Below, in pieces: positions 7,187-14,933 of a DNA stretch of 29,326 nucleotides. This DNA is from Marinoscillum sp964351885 (GTDB lineage: Bacteria > Bacteroidota > Bacteroidia > Cytophagales > Cyclobacteriaceae), in the NCBI GenBank assembly GCA_964351885.1, contig CAYGPP010000034.1, positions 1 to 29,326 on the forward strand. The letters are read 5' to 3'. The notes beneath the pieces are model-generated. The model did no database searches. It was not told the origin of the DNA and was given only the letters and a program-made list of their open reading frames with translations. A program made the translations under genes and the position numbers. The first letter of the stretch is position 1; the number at the start of each line of letters is the position of its first letter.

Positions 7187-7642
7187 ATGGATTTATTATT
7201 ACTTAAAAAACAGGTTCATGAGATCGGTGTAACTATCATAGACTCTAGAATCGCGAGTCTTCATACTGAGATGAAAAATTTTCAATCCGCTGCAAATAAT
7301 GAAACAAAAAGTAGCGCGGGTGACAAGTATGAAACAGGAAGAGCCATGATGCAGCTCGAGAAAGAAAAGGTGGCGTCACTTATTGGTCAATTACAAAAAC
7401 AGCAAAAGGTGCTTGGAGAGATCAATCCTTTAATCAATCAGAAAAATATTGGCTTGGGAAGTATTGTGAATACAGATAGTGGATATTTTTTCATAAGTAT
7501 AAGTCTTGGTAAGATAGAGACTGATCACTCAGTGATCTGTATCTCACCCGTTTCGCCTTTAGGTAATGCCATGATTGGAAAATTAGCTGGAGAACAGGTC
7601 GTTTTCAATGGTAAAAAATATCAAATACAGGAAGTATGTTAG
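7187..7642 (+). CDS. coiled-coil protein with a GreA/GreB-like C-terminal domain
   Basis: Protein of 151 aa. Residues 1-80 are charged and helical, probably a coiled coil, with KSSAGDKYETGRAMMQLEKEK (split here as KSSAGDKYETG, 41-51, and RAMMQLEKEK) as the most distinctive part. Residues 88-150 resemble the FKBP-like C-terminal half of the transcript-cleavage factors GreA/GreB, including GLGSIVNTDSGYF and ISPVSPLGNAMIGKLAGE (119-136). The layout, an antiparallel helical arm followed by this fold, is that of a Gre-like RNA polymerase secondary-channel factor, although the acidic tip residues of GreA (two adjacent acids) are not obvious. Small Bacteroidota relatives of this type are, as I recall, often labelled '3-oxoacyl-ACP synthase', for which nothing here gives support. 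The function is inferred only. Its end overlaps the convergent kinase gene by 4 bases. Confidence 0.7.
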   Translation: MDLLLLKKQVHEIGVTIIDSRIASLHTEMKNFQSAANNETKSSAGDKYETGRAMMQLEKEKVASLIGQLQKQQKVLGEINPLINQKNIGLGSIVNTDSGYFFISISLGKIETDHSVICISPVSPLGNAMIGKLAGEQVVFNGKKYQIQEVC

Positions 7643-8142
7643 CTAATTGAAGCCTGAACTAAAATCGCTTTTACATCTAATTTTTTCTGACCATCAATGG
7701 TAATGTAATCAGATTTTTCACCTTTCGGCTGCCCGTACTTAAGGTAAGATCTCCAAACATGTTCGGCATACCAGTCTGGCTCCTCCTCCCAACGTTTGTC
7801 ATTTTTCTTTCGAGCAGCAAAAGTTTCCTTGCTGATATCTATGAACATTTTGACATCATAAGTGACCCTGAGTGAAGCCGGATAAAACGAAAATAGTCCT
7901 TCTACTATCTTAATATCGGCAGTTGATTTCTCTACGTCTCTTGAAATAGATTCCCATTTGATAGTGCTTGGGCGCTCCCAATCAGGAACCCCCTCGACTT
8001 TAGGCAATGATATCTTAGGTTTTACATAGTTATCTTGGCAAAAAAGGTTGACTGATAGTTTTTGCTTTTCGAAGTGCTCTTTGAGTTTTTCAGATAGAGA
8101 TGTTTTGCCCGCTCTACTTACGCCACCAATTCCAATGATCAT
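7639..8142 (-). CDS. P-loop kinase of the uridine/nicotinamide riboside kinase type
   Basis: Small NTP-binding kinase of 167 aa. The Walker A loop is GGVSRAGKTS at residues 6-15, right at the N-terminus as in uridine kinase and NRK-type enzymes. CQDNYVKP (35-42) corresponds to the substrate-binding DDFF/DDFY-like segment of that superfamily, and PDWERPSTIKW (53-63) to the region that follows. IVEGLFSFYP resembles the Walker B strand followed by EG that is found in uridine kinases (VLEGI). A LID-like stretch, FAARKKNDKRW, follows. The substrate, perhaps a nucleoside or nicotinamide riboside, cannot be settled from sequence. It is convergent with the GreA-like gene, sharing 4 bases, and lies about 100 bases downstream of the ABC exporter on the same strand. 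Confidence 0.72.
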   Translation of the reverse strand: MIIGIGGVSRAGKTSLSEKLKEHFEKQKLSVNLFCQDNYVKPKISLPKVEGVPDWERPSTIKWESISRDVEKSTADIKIVEGLFSFYPASLRVTYDVKMFIDISKETFAARKKNDKRWEEEPDWYAEHVWRSYLKYGQPKGEKSDYITIDGQKKLDVKAILVQASIS

Positions 8143-8240
8143 TTTATTGCTGTTTTACCAAGTAATTTATTCTTCCTATTATCAAGAAGGACGTTAAATA
8201 TACAACACAATTCTAATTTTACAGGCAAAGAAAGTAGCTC

Positions 8241-9977
8241 CTAAATTCGAGCTTGATACGTGTACAATTCAAAGTACCTCCCCTTTAACTCAATGAGTTC
8301 GTCATGTGTTCCCCTTTCCACTATCGAACCATTCTCTACTACCAATATTTGAGAGGCCTGTCGTATTGTACTCAGCCTGTGGGCTATGACAAATGAAGTC
8401 CTTCCCTTCATTAATCTCGTAAGACTTGCCTGAATGAAACTTTCACTTTCAGTATCCAAATTCGAAGTAGCCTCATCTAAAATCAGGATTCTAGGATTCG
8501 CCAGTATAGCTCTGGCTATAGCTATTCGCTGTTTCTGACCACCGGACAACTTTACTCCGCGCTCCCCTATTCTTGTGTCCAGACCATTCTCAAATCGATC
8601 TGTGAATTCATTAACATGCGCTGCTTCCACCGCTTCGATCAGTCTAGCATCGCCGGCATCAGGCCTTGGAAAAAGTATGTTTTCTCTGATAGTACCTTCA
8701 AATAAAAAATCATCTTGCAACACTACGCCAAGCTGACTTCTATAGCTTTCAAGTGATACCTCATCCAAATTTTTTCCATCAATGGTGATTTGCCCACTCT
8801 TAGGTGATATAAATGAAGCTGCCAAACTAGCAATGGTCGATTTTCCCGAACCCGATGTGCCAACCAAAGCCGTAACCGAACCTGAAGGTGCTTCAAAGCT
8901 AATCTCCCTTAGGACATCATTGTCTTCTTCATAAGAGAAAGTGACCTTATCAAATGAAATGTTCCCTTGAATCTCAGGAATAGTGACCGTACGCCTGCTA
9001 CCATCATCTTCAAGCTCCATTTGCATGATTTCTTCAGTGCGGTCAAGTCCAGCAAAAGCCTCAGTCAGTTGACTTCCGATGTTGCTCATTTGGACTATCG
9101 GTGCAATCATAAATCCAAGCAGCGCGGTGAATGCAACAAAATCACCAATGGTCATTTCTCCATTGATAATCATATACCCTCCCATACCCATAATCCCTGT
9201 TGTCGCCAGTCCCAATAAGAAGGTGGCAGAACTTGTGATAATGCTTGTTGAGGTAAGGCTCTTTTTTACATTCTCAAATAAGCGTTCAGCTCCATCCTCA
9301 AATGTTTTAACCTCTTGTTTTTCGGCATTGAATCCTTTGATTACTCTCACACCATTCAATGTTTCAGTAAGTCGACCCGTTACCTCCGCATTGAGCTTAC
9401 CTCTTTCCCGAAAAATTGGACGGATATATGCAAATGCCTTGAGGGAAATAAATCCGAAGATCGAAACCGGAACCAAAACATAGAGAGTCATCCAGGCATT
9501 GATGTCAATCAAAAGATAAAGTGAAACAATTGCGGTCAATGTTCCTCCTACGAGTTGCACTAGACCTGTTCCTACCAGATTTCTCACTCCTTCCACATCA
9601 CTCATGATACGAGAGACCAGTTCTCCGCTTTTTGTATTGTCAAAAAATCTGATCGGCAAATACATAATCTGTCTTTGCACTCGCACCCGTAACTGTGCTA
9701 TGAGATGTTGCGCCTCCACACTCAGAATTTTTGTAAGAAGAAAAGAAGTCACAGACTGCACCACAATAGCGGCAAGAACAACGATGACTAGAAGTTTTAA
9801 CATTTCAAAATCGCTATTGACTATTACATCATCAATCAAATATTTCGTTGACACTGGTAATATCAGACTCGCTCCTCGGCTAATTAGAATCAACCCTAAT
9901 CCAATAAATATGGTATTTTTTCTCGGCCATATGATCGTTTTGAACACATGTCCTATTGTTACTTTTTGCTTACTCAT
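8241..9977 (-). CDS. ABC exporter, MsbA-like fused membrane and ATPase domains
   Basis: Half-transporter of 578 aa that would work as a dimer. The type IV exporter membrane domain covers about residues 15-320 with six helices, including intracellular-loop sequences such as FFDNTKSGELVSR at 121-133. The ATPase domain begins at about 340: Walker A GTSGSGKST at 373-381, Q-loop at 431, signature LSGGQ at 477-481, Walker B ILILDEA with catalytic Glu502, D-loop SNLD, and H-loop His533. All residues for ATP hydrolysis are present, so a homodimer would have two active sites. Members export lipids, peptides or drugs; the substrate is unknown. A perfect inverted repeat lies just upstream of the start codon. 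Confidence 0.92.
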   Translation of the reverse strand: MSKQKVTIGHVFKTIIWPRKNTIFIGLGLILISRGASLILPVSTKYLIDDVIVNSDFEMLKLLVIVVLAAIVVQSVTSFLLTKILSVEAQHLIAQLRVRVQRQIMYLPIRFFDNTKSGELVSRIMSDVEGVRNLVGTGLVQLVGGTLTAIVSLYLLIDINAWMTLYVLVPVSIFGFISLKAFAYIRPIFRERGKLNAEVTGRLTETLNGVRVIKGFNAEKQEVKTFEDGAERLFENVKKSLTSTSIITSSATFLLGLATTGIMGMGGYMIINGEMTIGDFVAFTALLGFMIAPIVQMSNIGSQLTEAFAGLDRTEEIMQMELEDDGSRRTVTIPEIQGNISFDKVTFSYEEDNDVLREISFEAPSGSVTALVGTSGSGKSTIASLAASFISPKSGQITIDGKNLDEVSLESYRSQLGVVLQDDFLFEGTIRENILFPRPDAGDARLIEAVEAAHVNEFTDRFENGLDTRIGERGVKLSGGQKQRIAIARAILANPRILILDEATSNLDTESESFIQASLTRLMKGRTSFVIAHRLSTIRQASQILVVENGSIVERGTHDELIELKGRYFELYTYQARI

Positions 9978-9993
9978 AAAGGGAATTTATATG

Positions 9994-10012
9994 CAAATGC
10001 AGAATGCATTTG
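9994..10012. promoter_or_regulatory. inverted repeat upstream of the ABC exporter
   Basis: CAAATGCA-GAA-TGCATTTG is a perfect 8-base inverted repeat with a 3-base centre, beginning 17 bases before the exporter's ATG. Its size and place suit a dimeric repressor site. One arm, TGCATTTG, also resembles the TAnnTTTG box with one mismatch. Confidence 0.4.
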
Positions 10013-10058
10013 AATGATACATAATCCTTTACGAATAAAAAGATAAAATGATTAAGAA

Positions 10059-10556
10059 TTAGTCAGTTGGTATGTCAGATTTGATGAAACTTGCTGAAAA
10101 AGTTCGATTTTCTAATGCAGAAGTCATGAAACTATCTTCGCTTACTTGATAAAGCGGCGTAAAGTTGAAGTCAGCATCAATCTGCCATTTGTTATTGGAT
10201 AGTTTTCCTGAGATGCTTCCATCCACTATTTCAATGCCATTAGACGGTCCACAAAAGCAATACTTTTTAACATCAATTTTTAGTTGCTCAAGTTCAGCAT
10301 CGGAATAGTCGAAAGATTCTATCCCCGTCGGGATTGTAAAAAAAATATCCTCTGCATACTCATCATCGGCAATATTTTTTTCATCTTCGGCCACATAATA
10401 CCTTTTGAAAACGACAGAGTCACCTGCAATCACATGTGGATACTCAAATCTTAAATCAGCGTTGCTGTAATAATTCGTTTCTATTTTGGAAGGATTAGTG
10501 TCATTACAAGAGATCAGCGCTATTGTAAAGACAATACTAAAAAATAGATTCTTCAT
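10059..10556 (-). CDS. hypothetical lipoprotein
   Basis: 165-residue protein with a lipoprotein signal: MKN, a hydrophobic stretch, and a lipobox ending LISC with Cys17 as the lipidated residue. The mature part starts NDTNPSK, is rich in Asp, Glu and aromatic residues, and contains YCFCGPSNG with two cysteines (a C-x-C pair) followed by a predicted beta-rich segment. I do not recognise a family. The position +2 to +4 after the cysteine (NDT) contains an acidic residue; whether that sends it to the outer surface, as acidic signals do in some Bacteroidota, is open. It is about 80 bases upstream of the ABC exporter in the same direction. Confidence 0.72.
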   Translation of the reverse strand: MKNLFFSIVFTIALISCNDTNPSKIETNYYSNADLRFEYPHVIAGDSVVFKRYYVAEDEKNIADDEYAEDIFFTIPTGIESFDYSDAELEQLKIDVKKYCFCGPSNGIEIVDGSISGKLSNNKWQIDADFNFTPLYQVSEDSFMTSALENRTFSASFIKSDIPTD

Positions 10557-10636
10557 GTTTTGAGGCTTTTTAGGTATCTATTTGACACTCCATTTTTATG
10601 TTTAGTTGGATGGGTATGAAAATATGCAACTTGAAG

Positions 10637-10666
10637 TTGCAAGAAATGAATTTTAGTCTAAATTCG
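10637..10666 (+). promoter_or_regulatory. probable promoter of tRNA-Ala
   Basis: TTG (10637-10639), a 19-base spacer and TAAATTCG (10659-10666; one mismatch to TAnnTTTG), ending 12 bases before the tRNA. Confidence 0.45.
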
Positions 10667-10678
10667 CTTTCCCTTTAC

Positions 10679-10752
10679 GGGGCATTAGCTCAGTTGGCTA
10701 GAGCACCACGCTGGCAGTGTGGGGGTCATCGGTTCGAATCCGATATGCTCCA
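10679..10752 (+). tRNA. tRNA-Ala (anticodon GGC)
   Basis: 74-base tRNA. Acceptor GGGGCAT (10679-10685) pairs with ATGCTCC (10745-10751) with one G-U; discriminator A at 10752. D arm GCTC...GAGC, anticodon stem CCACG/TGTGG around CTGGCAG with GGC at 10713-10715, T arm ATCGG-TTCGAAT-CCGAT. CCA is not encoded. A T-run (CTTTTTTTTG) follows immediately and may end transcription. Confidence 0.97.
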
Positions 10753-10850
10753 CTTTTTTTTGTCTTCACTTTTTTCGATAATCAATTCTCAAAGAGAAAT
10801 CGCTTGATTTTTGAATTGCTAAAGAATCGTCATATCCATAAAGAACTTAT

Positions 10851-10895
10851 CATTACTGAAGGCAATCCAGTAATGGACAAATGATTGATCAATCA
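10851..10895. promoter_or_regulatory. two adjacent inverted repeats upstream of the MutS-like gene
   Basis: CATTACTG (10851-10858) and CAGTAATG (10868-10875) form an 8-base inverted repeat with a 9-base centre, followed after 6 bases by the perfect 14-base palindrome TGATTGATCAATCA (10882-10895). Neither is followed by a T-run, so they are not typical terminators. The rest of this 280-base gap (10753-11032) holds no gene that I can see. Confidence 0.35.
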
Positions 10896-11032
10896 GAATT
10901 TCCAGGATCAATGAGATAGCTCGGATCATCTGTCAAAAACAACAAACGGAGATCTAACGTGTGAATATTGATTTCAAAAGAGTTTTTCCAACCTCCTATC
11001 CGAATAGAAACATCAAATCTGACTAGCGTAAA

Positions 11033-12829
11033 ATGGAGAATAATTTTAAGGAAATAGATCGAGAGAACTCCATGCTCAGTAAAGCTTATGAGCGGAAATC
11101 ATTCCGACTTTCTATGCTAAGAGGTGCGATATTCATTTTGACCGTCATCTCTTTCATCACTTTCTTTAAGACCGAGTCTACCACCAGCATCATAAGTCTT
11201 CTTGTTTCAATTACCGTTTTCTATTGGCTCTATAAGAAGCATCGCGAGGTAGATTCGTCTAAAGTCCTAGCTGAAACCTTAACGTCGATCAATCGAGATG
11301 AGTCAAATAGAGCTCAGCTAGAATTGAATGAATTAAATCAAGGAAATCAATTCATTGAAGACGATCATGCATATCAGGTTGACTTAGATATTTTTGGGAA
11401 GCACTCCATCTTTCAATTAATTAATAGATGTGAGCTTGAGGATTCTCAAAAAAAACTAGCAGAATGGTTATCAAAGGCAGCGGACAAAAATGAGATTAAA
11501 GCCCGCCAGGAGGCAGTGCAAGAGTTGAGTCCGCTAATCAAATGGAGACAACACTTTCAAGCAACATTGCGAATTACGCTTAGCAAAAAGAAAAAGCGTG
11601 ATCCCAAATTATCCTCTCAGAATTTAATCAATTGGACTCAGTTAGCGAATCGGAAAATTAACATTCACCTTTGGAGATTTTCAAGCATCACACTGTCTGT
11701 CATTACAATCACCTTAATCTTCTTTATCGCCTTTGACCAGATTCCATATCAATGGATCTATCCCTCCTTAATCATTAATGCTGTTTTCTTGGCCCTTGGA
11801 GTCAGACAGCTTACCAAGCTTTCTCAAGGCATGGACAAAGCGCATTACATGATCAATACTTATGCCAGCGCTATCAAGATTATAGAGGGAGCTAAGTTCA
11901 CCTCAGAAAAGACCCAGAAGCTCCAATTAAAGCTTAAATCTGGCAAAGACTCTGCAACACGTTCAGTTACTCAACTAGCTAAACTTACTAATCGACTAGC
12001 TGCGCGAGCCAATATGCTATATGCTATTTTGGATTTGCCTTTCTTGTTGGACAATCATTTGATGATTTACATCCTCGCTTGGAAAGAGAAACATCAAAAT
12101 GAACTAGCCGGCTGGCTAGACGTAATTCATGAAATGGAGTGCCTAACCAGCATTTCAGGATTCAGCTATGCCAATCCCTCTTTTTCGTTTCCTGAAATTA
12201 GTGATGAATTTAGGTTTGAAACAACTCAGATGAGTCACCCATTAATAGCATCGGAAGAGAAAATAAGAAACAACTATACCATCGCCGGCCCAGGTTCAGT
12301 GGATGTGATCACTGGATCCAACATGTCAGGAAAATCAACCTTTGAGCGAACTGTGGGAGTAAATATGGTACTGGCTCAAGCTGGATGCCCAGTAGATGCC
12401 GAGTCACTCACGATGAGTCCAACGCAAGTTTTCACAAGTATGCGAACCAAGGATAACCTTGAGGAAAGAACAAGTTCTTTTTATGCTGAGCTGAAGAGAC
12501 TCGTACAACTGTTAGACACGATTGAAAATAAAAAATCCACTTTTTTCATTCTTGACGAAATACTGAAAGGAACTAACTCGCAGGATCGACGTGCTGGCTC
12601 AGTAGCTTTGATTGAAAGGTTGGTTAATCGAAATGCGTTTGGTCTGATTTCGACACATGATTTAGCATTGGGAAACCTTGGCGATTCTCAAGATTCGGTT
12701 AGAAATTTTAGTTTTAATAGCTCGCTTGAAGGCAATAAAATCATCTTCGATTATTTGCTCACAGAGGGAGTTTGTAAGAGTTTCAATGCAAGCCAACTCA
12801 TGAAAAATATGGGGATATTACCAAAATGA
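11033..12829 (+). CDS. membrane-anchored MutS-family ATPase
   Basis: 598-residue protein with a MutS-type ATPase at its C-terminus but without the mismatch-recognition domain of MutS1. Two hydrophobic hairpins are visible: about 29-47 with 50-68, and about 216-236 with 241-258. Between and after them lie helical, charged regions that could correspond to the MutS core and clamp. The ATPase has Walker A GSNMSGKST at 428-436, a segment FTSMRTKDNLEERTSSFYAEL typical of MutS domain V, Walker B FFILDEILKGTNS with the Asp-Glu pair at 508-509, and STHDL at 540-544. Relatives with this layout occur across Bacteroidota, annotated as MutS-like DNA mismatch repair proteins, but anchoring in the membrane makes a role in canonical mismatch repair doubtful. 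A 58-codon membrane protein gene follows. Confidence 0.85.
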   Translation: MENNFKEIDRENSMLSKAYERKSFRLSMLRGAIFILTVISFITFFKTESTTSIISLLVSITVFYWLYKKHREVDSSKVLAETLTSINRDESNRAQLELNELNQGNQFIEDDHAYQVDLDIFGKHSIFQLINRCELEDSQKKLAEWLSKAADKNEIKARQEAVQELSPLIKWRQHFQATLRITLSKKKKRDPKLSSQNLINWTQLANRKINIHLWRFSSITLSVITITLIFFIAFDQIPYQWIYPSLIINAVFLALGVRQLTKLSQGMDKAHYMINTYASAIKIIEGAKFTSEKTQKLQLKLKSGKDSATRSVTQLAKLTNRLAARANMLYAILDLPFLLDNHLMIYILAWKEKHQNELAGWLDVIHEMECLTSISGFSYANPSFSFPEISDEFRFETTQMSHPLIASEEKIRNNYTIAGPGSVDVITGSNMSGKSTFERTVGVNMVLAQAGCPVDAESLTMSPTQVFTSMRTKDNLEERTSSFYAELKRLVQLLDTIENKKSTFFILDEILKGTNSQDRRAGSVALIERLVNRNAFGLISTHDLALGNLGDSQDSVRNFSFNSSLEGNKIIFDYLLTEGVCKSFNASQLMKNMGILPK

Positions 12830-12880
12830 ATTCTCATCATTATCCAATCAAAGATTAGCCACATACATTAGATTAGCTCT

Positions 12881-13057
12881 ATGAATCCACGATCGCTCAA
12901 TTACATAGCCTCCCTAGGAGTCACAGTGGTTATGCTCCTTAGCGGTGCATACTTCTACCGGACATGGCGCACCGATGAGCCAAGATGGTACTTTTTATTC
13001 CTAGCATTCGGGATTGCTTTAATGCTTTCTTATAGCTTTTATAAGAAGAGAAAGTAA
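12881..13057 (+). CDS. 58-aa two-helix membrane protein
   Basis: A short intact frame from ATG to TAA with two hydrophobic helices, about residues 7-26 and 37-53, joined by a charged turn (RTWRTDEPRW) and ending in a basic tail (YKKRK). The composition is that of a real small membrane protein rather than a chance frame. The C-terminal basic tail and the Arg-rich loop disagree as to which side is inside; the loop has both Arg and acidic residues. It begins 51 bases after the MutS-like gene on the same strand and might be co-transcribed with it. Family unknown. Confidence 0.6.
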   Translation: MNPRSLNYIASLGVTVVMLLSGAYFYRTWRTDEPRWYFLFLAFGIALMLSYSFYKKRK

Positions 13058-13081
13058 GTAGCTCCGGTTGAATTTTCTAAG

Positions 13082-13906
13082 CTAAGACATCCCAATCTCC
13101 ACTTTGGTTTCAAGCGAAGAAATGGCTGAGCCATGGTATGAGCCCAAAACCGGAAGCGTATTGAAAGGATGGTAACTTGCTGAAACTGGTAAATAATTCT
13201 GGTTACAAAAAATCCCTGCCGAGGGATCTAATGCTACCCAGCCACCTCCTTCCAGCCATACTTCTACCCATGCATGTAGCTCATGACCTTCTCCCAATTC
13301 AGGGTTGAAAGAGTAGCCGCTGACAAATCGCGATGCAAAGCCTTCGTTTCTGAGTACTTGGATCATCATCCAAGATAAATCACGGCAAGAGCCTGCCTTT
13401 TCTCTAAAGCATATTTCAGGATCCATTAAATCAAATTGATATCTCACTTGATGATCCCAATCTTTGGCTATTTCTGTACATAGGGCAGAGAGGAATTGTA
13501 GTTGGTTTCCGTCAGATCGCTGAATCAGGTTCTTCGCCCAACTTCTCATATCATGTGGCAAATCAAATACTGGAGTTGAAAAGCTTTGTTTCACATTCGT
13601 GAAGGGACTTTTGCTTTGTTCTTCTATCAGAAAACCCAAAGGGTTGATTTCCTCTATCTCTACCTTCAGTGAAGTACGGACAGATAAAGAATCAGTCTCA
13701 CCTAAGAACCACGCTTGGTAATAGGAATTGCCTTCCATGTCAAGCCGCTGTGAGGTACCTGAAGGTGTTGGGTTGATCAACATTTCGAACCCAAGCACTT
13801 TAATGTTTGGCCTCAAGGCGGGGTAGAAATACAGATGATGCGGGTCGAGTACTACCGGACTGCTATAAGAATACTCTGTTCTGTGAATTACTTCTAGACG
13901 AATCAA
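13082..13906 (-). CDS. transglutaminase-like cysteine protease-fold protein
   Basis: 274-aa bacterial transglutaminase-like protein. An N-terminal beta domain covers about residues 1-100 (beginning IRLEVIHRTEYSYSSPV, typical of the family), and the catalytic domain has Cys174 (AGSCRDLSWM), His211 (GHELHAWVEVW) and Asp227 (ALDPSAG), the complete triad. No signal peptide is seen, so it is probably cytoplasmic. Relatives may cleave or form amide bonds in peptides. It is the third gene of a conserved set with the ATP-grasp and alpha-E proteins, 46 bases behind the latter, which suggests that it acts on the product of that ligase. Confidence 0.9.
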   Translation of the reverse strand: MIRLEVIHRTEYSYSSPVVLDPHHLYFYPALRPNIKVLGFEMLINPTPSGTSQRLDMEGNSYYQAWFLGETDSLSVRTSLKVEIEEINPLGFLIEEQSKSPFTNVKQSFSTPVFDLPHDMRSWAKNLIQRSDGNQLQFLSALCTEIAKDWDHQVRYQFDLMDPEICFREKAGSCRDLSWMMIQVLRNEGFASRFVSGYSFNPELGEGHELHAWVEVWLEGGGWVALDPSAGIFCNQNYLPVSASYHPFNTLPVLGSYHGSAISSLETKVEIGMS

Positions 13907-13952
13907 AATTGGCTTTGCTCTACACGCATACTACTGATGTTCGATGAAAAAC

Positions 13953-14930
13953 TTATTGCTCTTGTGACTTTGCCTCTGTATTAGAAGGAATATGAAAGTA
14001 CTGCTCGTATATAAGCTTTGAAATTTCATTGAGCTTTACCTGAAGATCATCGAGATACTCATGCAGCCCGTGCTTGAACACATCATTGATATCGGCAAAC
14101 TCCAAATCTGCCCGAAGATTTCCTATAGCTTTCTCAGCTTTGTTGGAAAATCCCTTTTTCGACTCTGAAATTTCATGAAGACACTCTTCCGCACTAATCA
14201 AACAAAACAATATTGACCTAGGAAAATGTCTATTGAGTACTAGATAGTCTACAATGTTACCCGCAGCAATACGCCCATACATTTGGCAATAGACATTGAA
14301 TCCACTCACAGATTTCAATAGCGCCCCCCAATGAAGAAAATCTAAAGGTGAGCCAACATCTTCTGCCGAGGGAAGGAGAAAATGATACTTAACATCTAAT
14401 ATTCGTGAGGTCTTATCTGCTCTTTCGATGTATTGACCCAACTCAGAAAAGAACCAACCTTGAGTTCTGGGCATGGTGTCAGTCGCAATTCCTGCAATCA
14501 GCTGTAATCTGTACTTGATCTCCTTGAAGCAACCTTCGGCATTCTTCTTTTTCCATACTTCTTCTTTCTGCAATCGCTTTACGTATAGATAAAGCTCATT
14601 GAGAATCTCCCATGTCTCTTTAGAAATATTCTCTCGAATTGTCCGTGCATTTTCACGTGCATAGGACACAGAAGAAACGATACTGTTTCGATTGCGCACA
14701 TCGAATCCCAAAAACAAAATGGCATTTTCTCTACTATAATCTTTACCATAAAGCTTTTCGAAATATTCTTTATCTCCTGTGGCTAGAATCAATGGCTTCC
14801 ATTGGGCACTAATGCCAGGAGGAAGATCCAATGAAAGATTGAAATTAACGTCTATAAATCGCGCGTAGTTTTCAGCACGCTCAAGATATCTGCCTAACCA
14901 AAATATGGAATCTGCTACTCTACTTAACAT
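13953..14930 (-). CDS. alpha-E domain protein
   Basis: 325-aa, almost entirely alpha-helical protein of the alpha-E (DUF403) family. The start MLSRVADSIFWLGRYLERAENYARFIDV is the family hallmark (residues 1-28), and Arg/Glu pairs recur: RTQGWFFSELGQYIERADKTSRILDV lies near the middle as a second, repeat-like copy. The family is always found with ATP-grasp and transglutaminase partners and has no established activity. The start codon lies 3 bases after the stop of the ATP-grasp gene, so the two are translationally close. No signal peptide or membrane segment. Confidence 0.92.
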   Translation of the reverse strand: MLSRVADSIFWLGRYLERAENYARFIDVNFNLSLDLPPGISAQWKPLILATGDKEYFEKLYGKDYSRENAILFLGFDVRNRNSIVSSVSYARENARTIRENISKETWEILNELYLYVKRLQKEEVWKKKNAEGCFKEIKYRLQLIAGIATDTMPRTQGWFFSELGQYIERADKTSRILDVKYHFLLPSAEDVGSPLDFLHWGALLKSVSGFNVYCQMYGRIAAGNIVDYLVLNRHFPRSILFCLISAEECLHEISESKKGFSNKAEKAIGNLRADLEFADINDVFKHGLHEYLDDLQVKLNEISKLIYEQYFHIPSNTEAKSQEQ

Positions 14931-14933
14931 CTC

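Noticed and set aside
8967..10017. Several plus-strand frames opposite the ABC exporter
   Set aside because: They are antisense to a clearly coding gene with intact motifs and have no recognisable features.
10598..10807. A 69-codon plus-strand frame across the tRNA-Ala gene
   Set aside because: Its most protein-like part is the translated tRNA itself (the familiar ALAQLARAP artefact), so it is not a gene.
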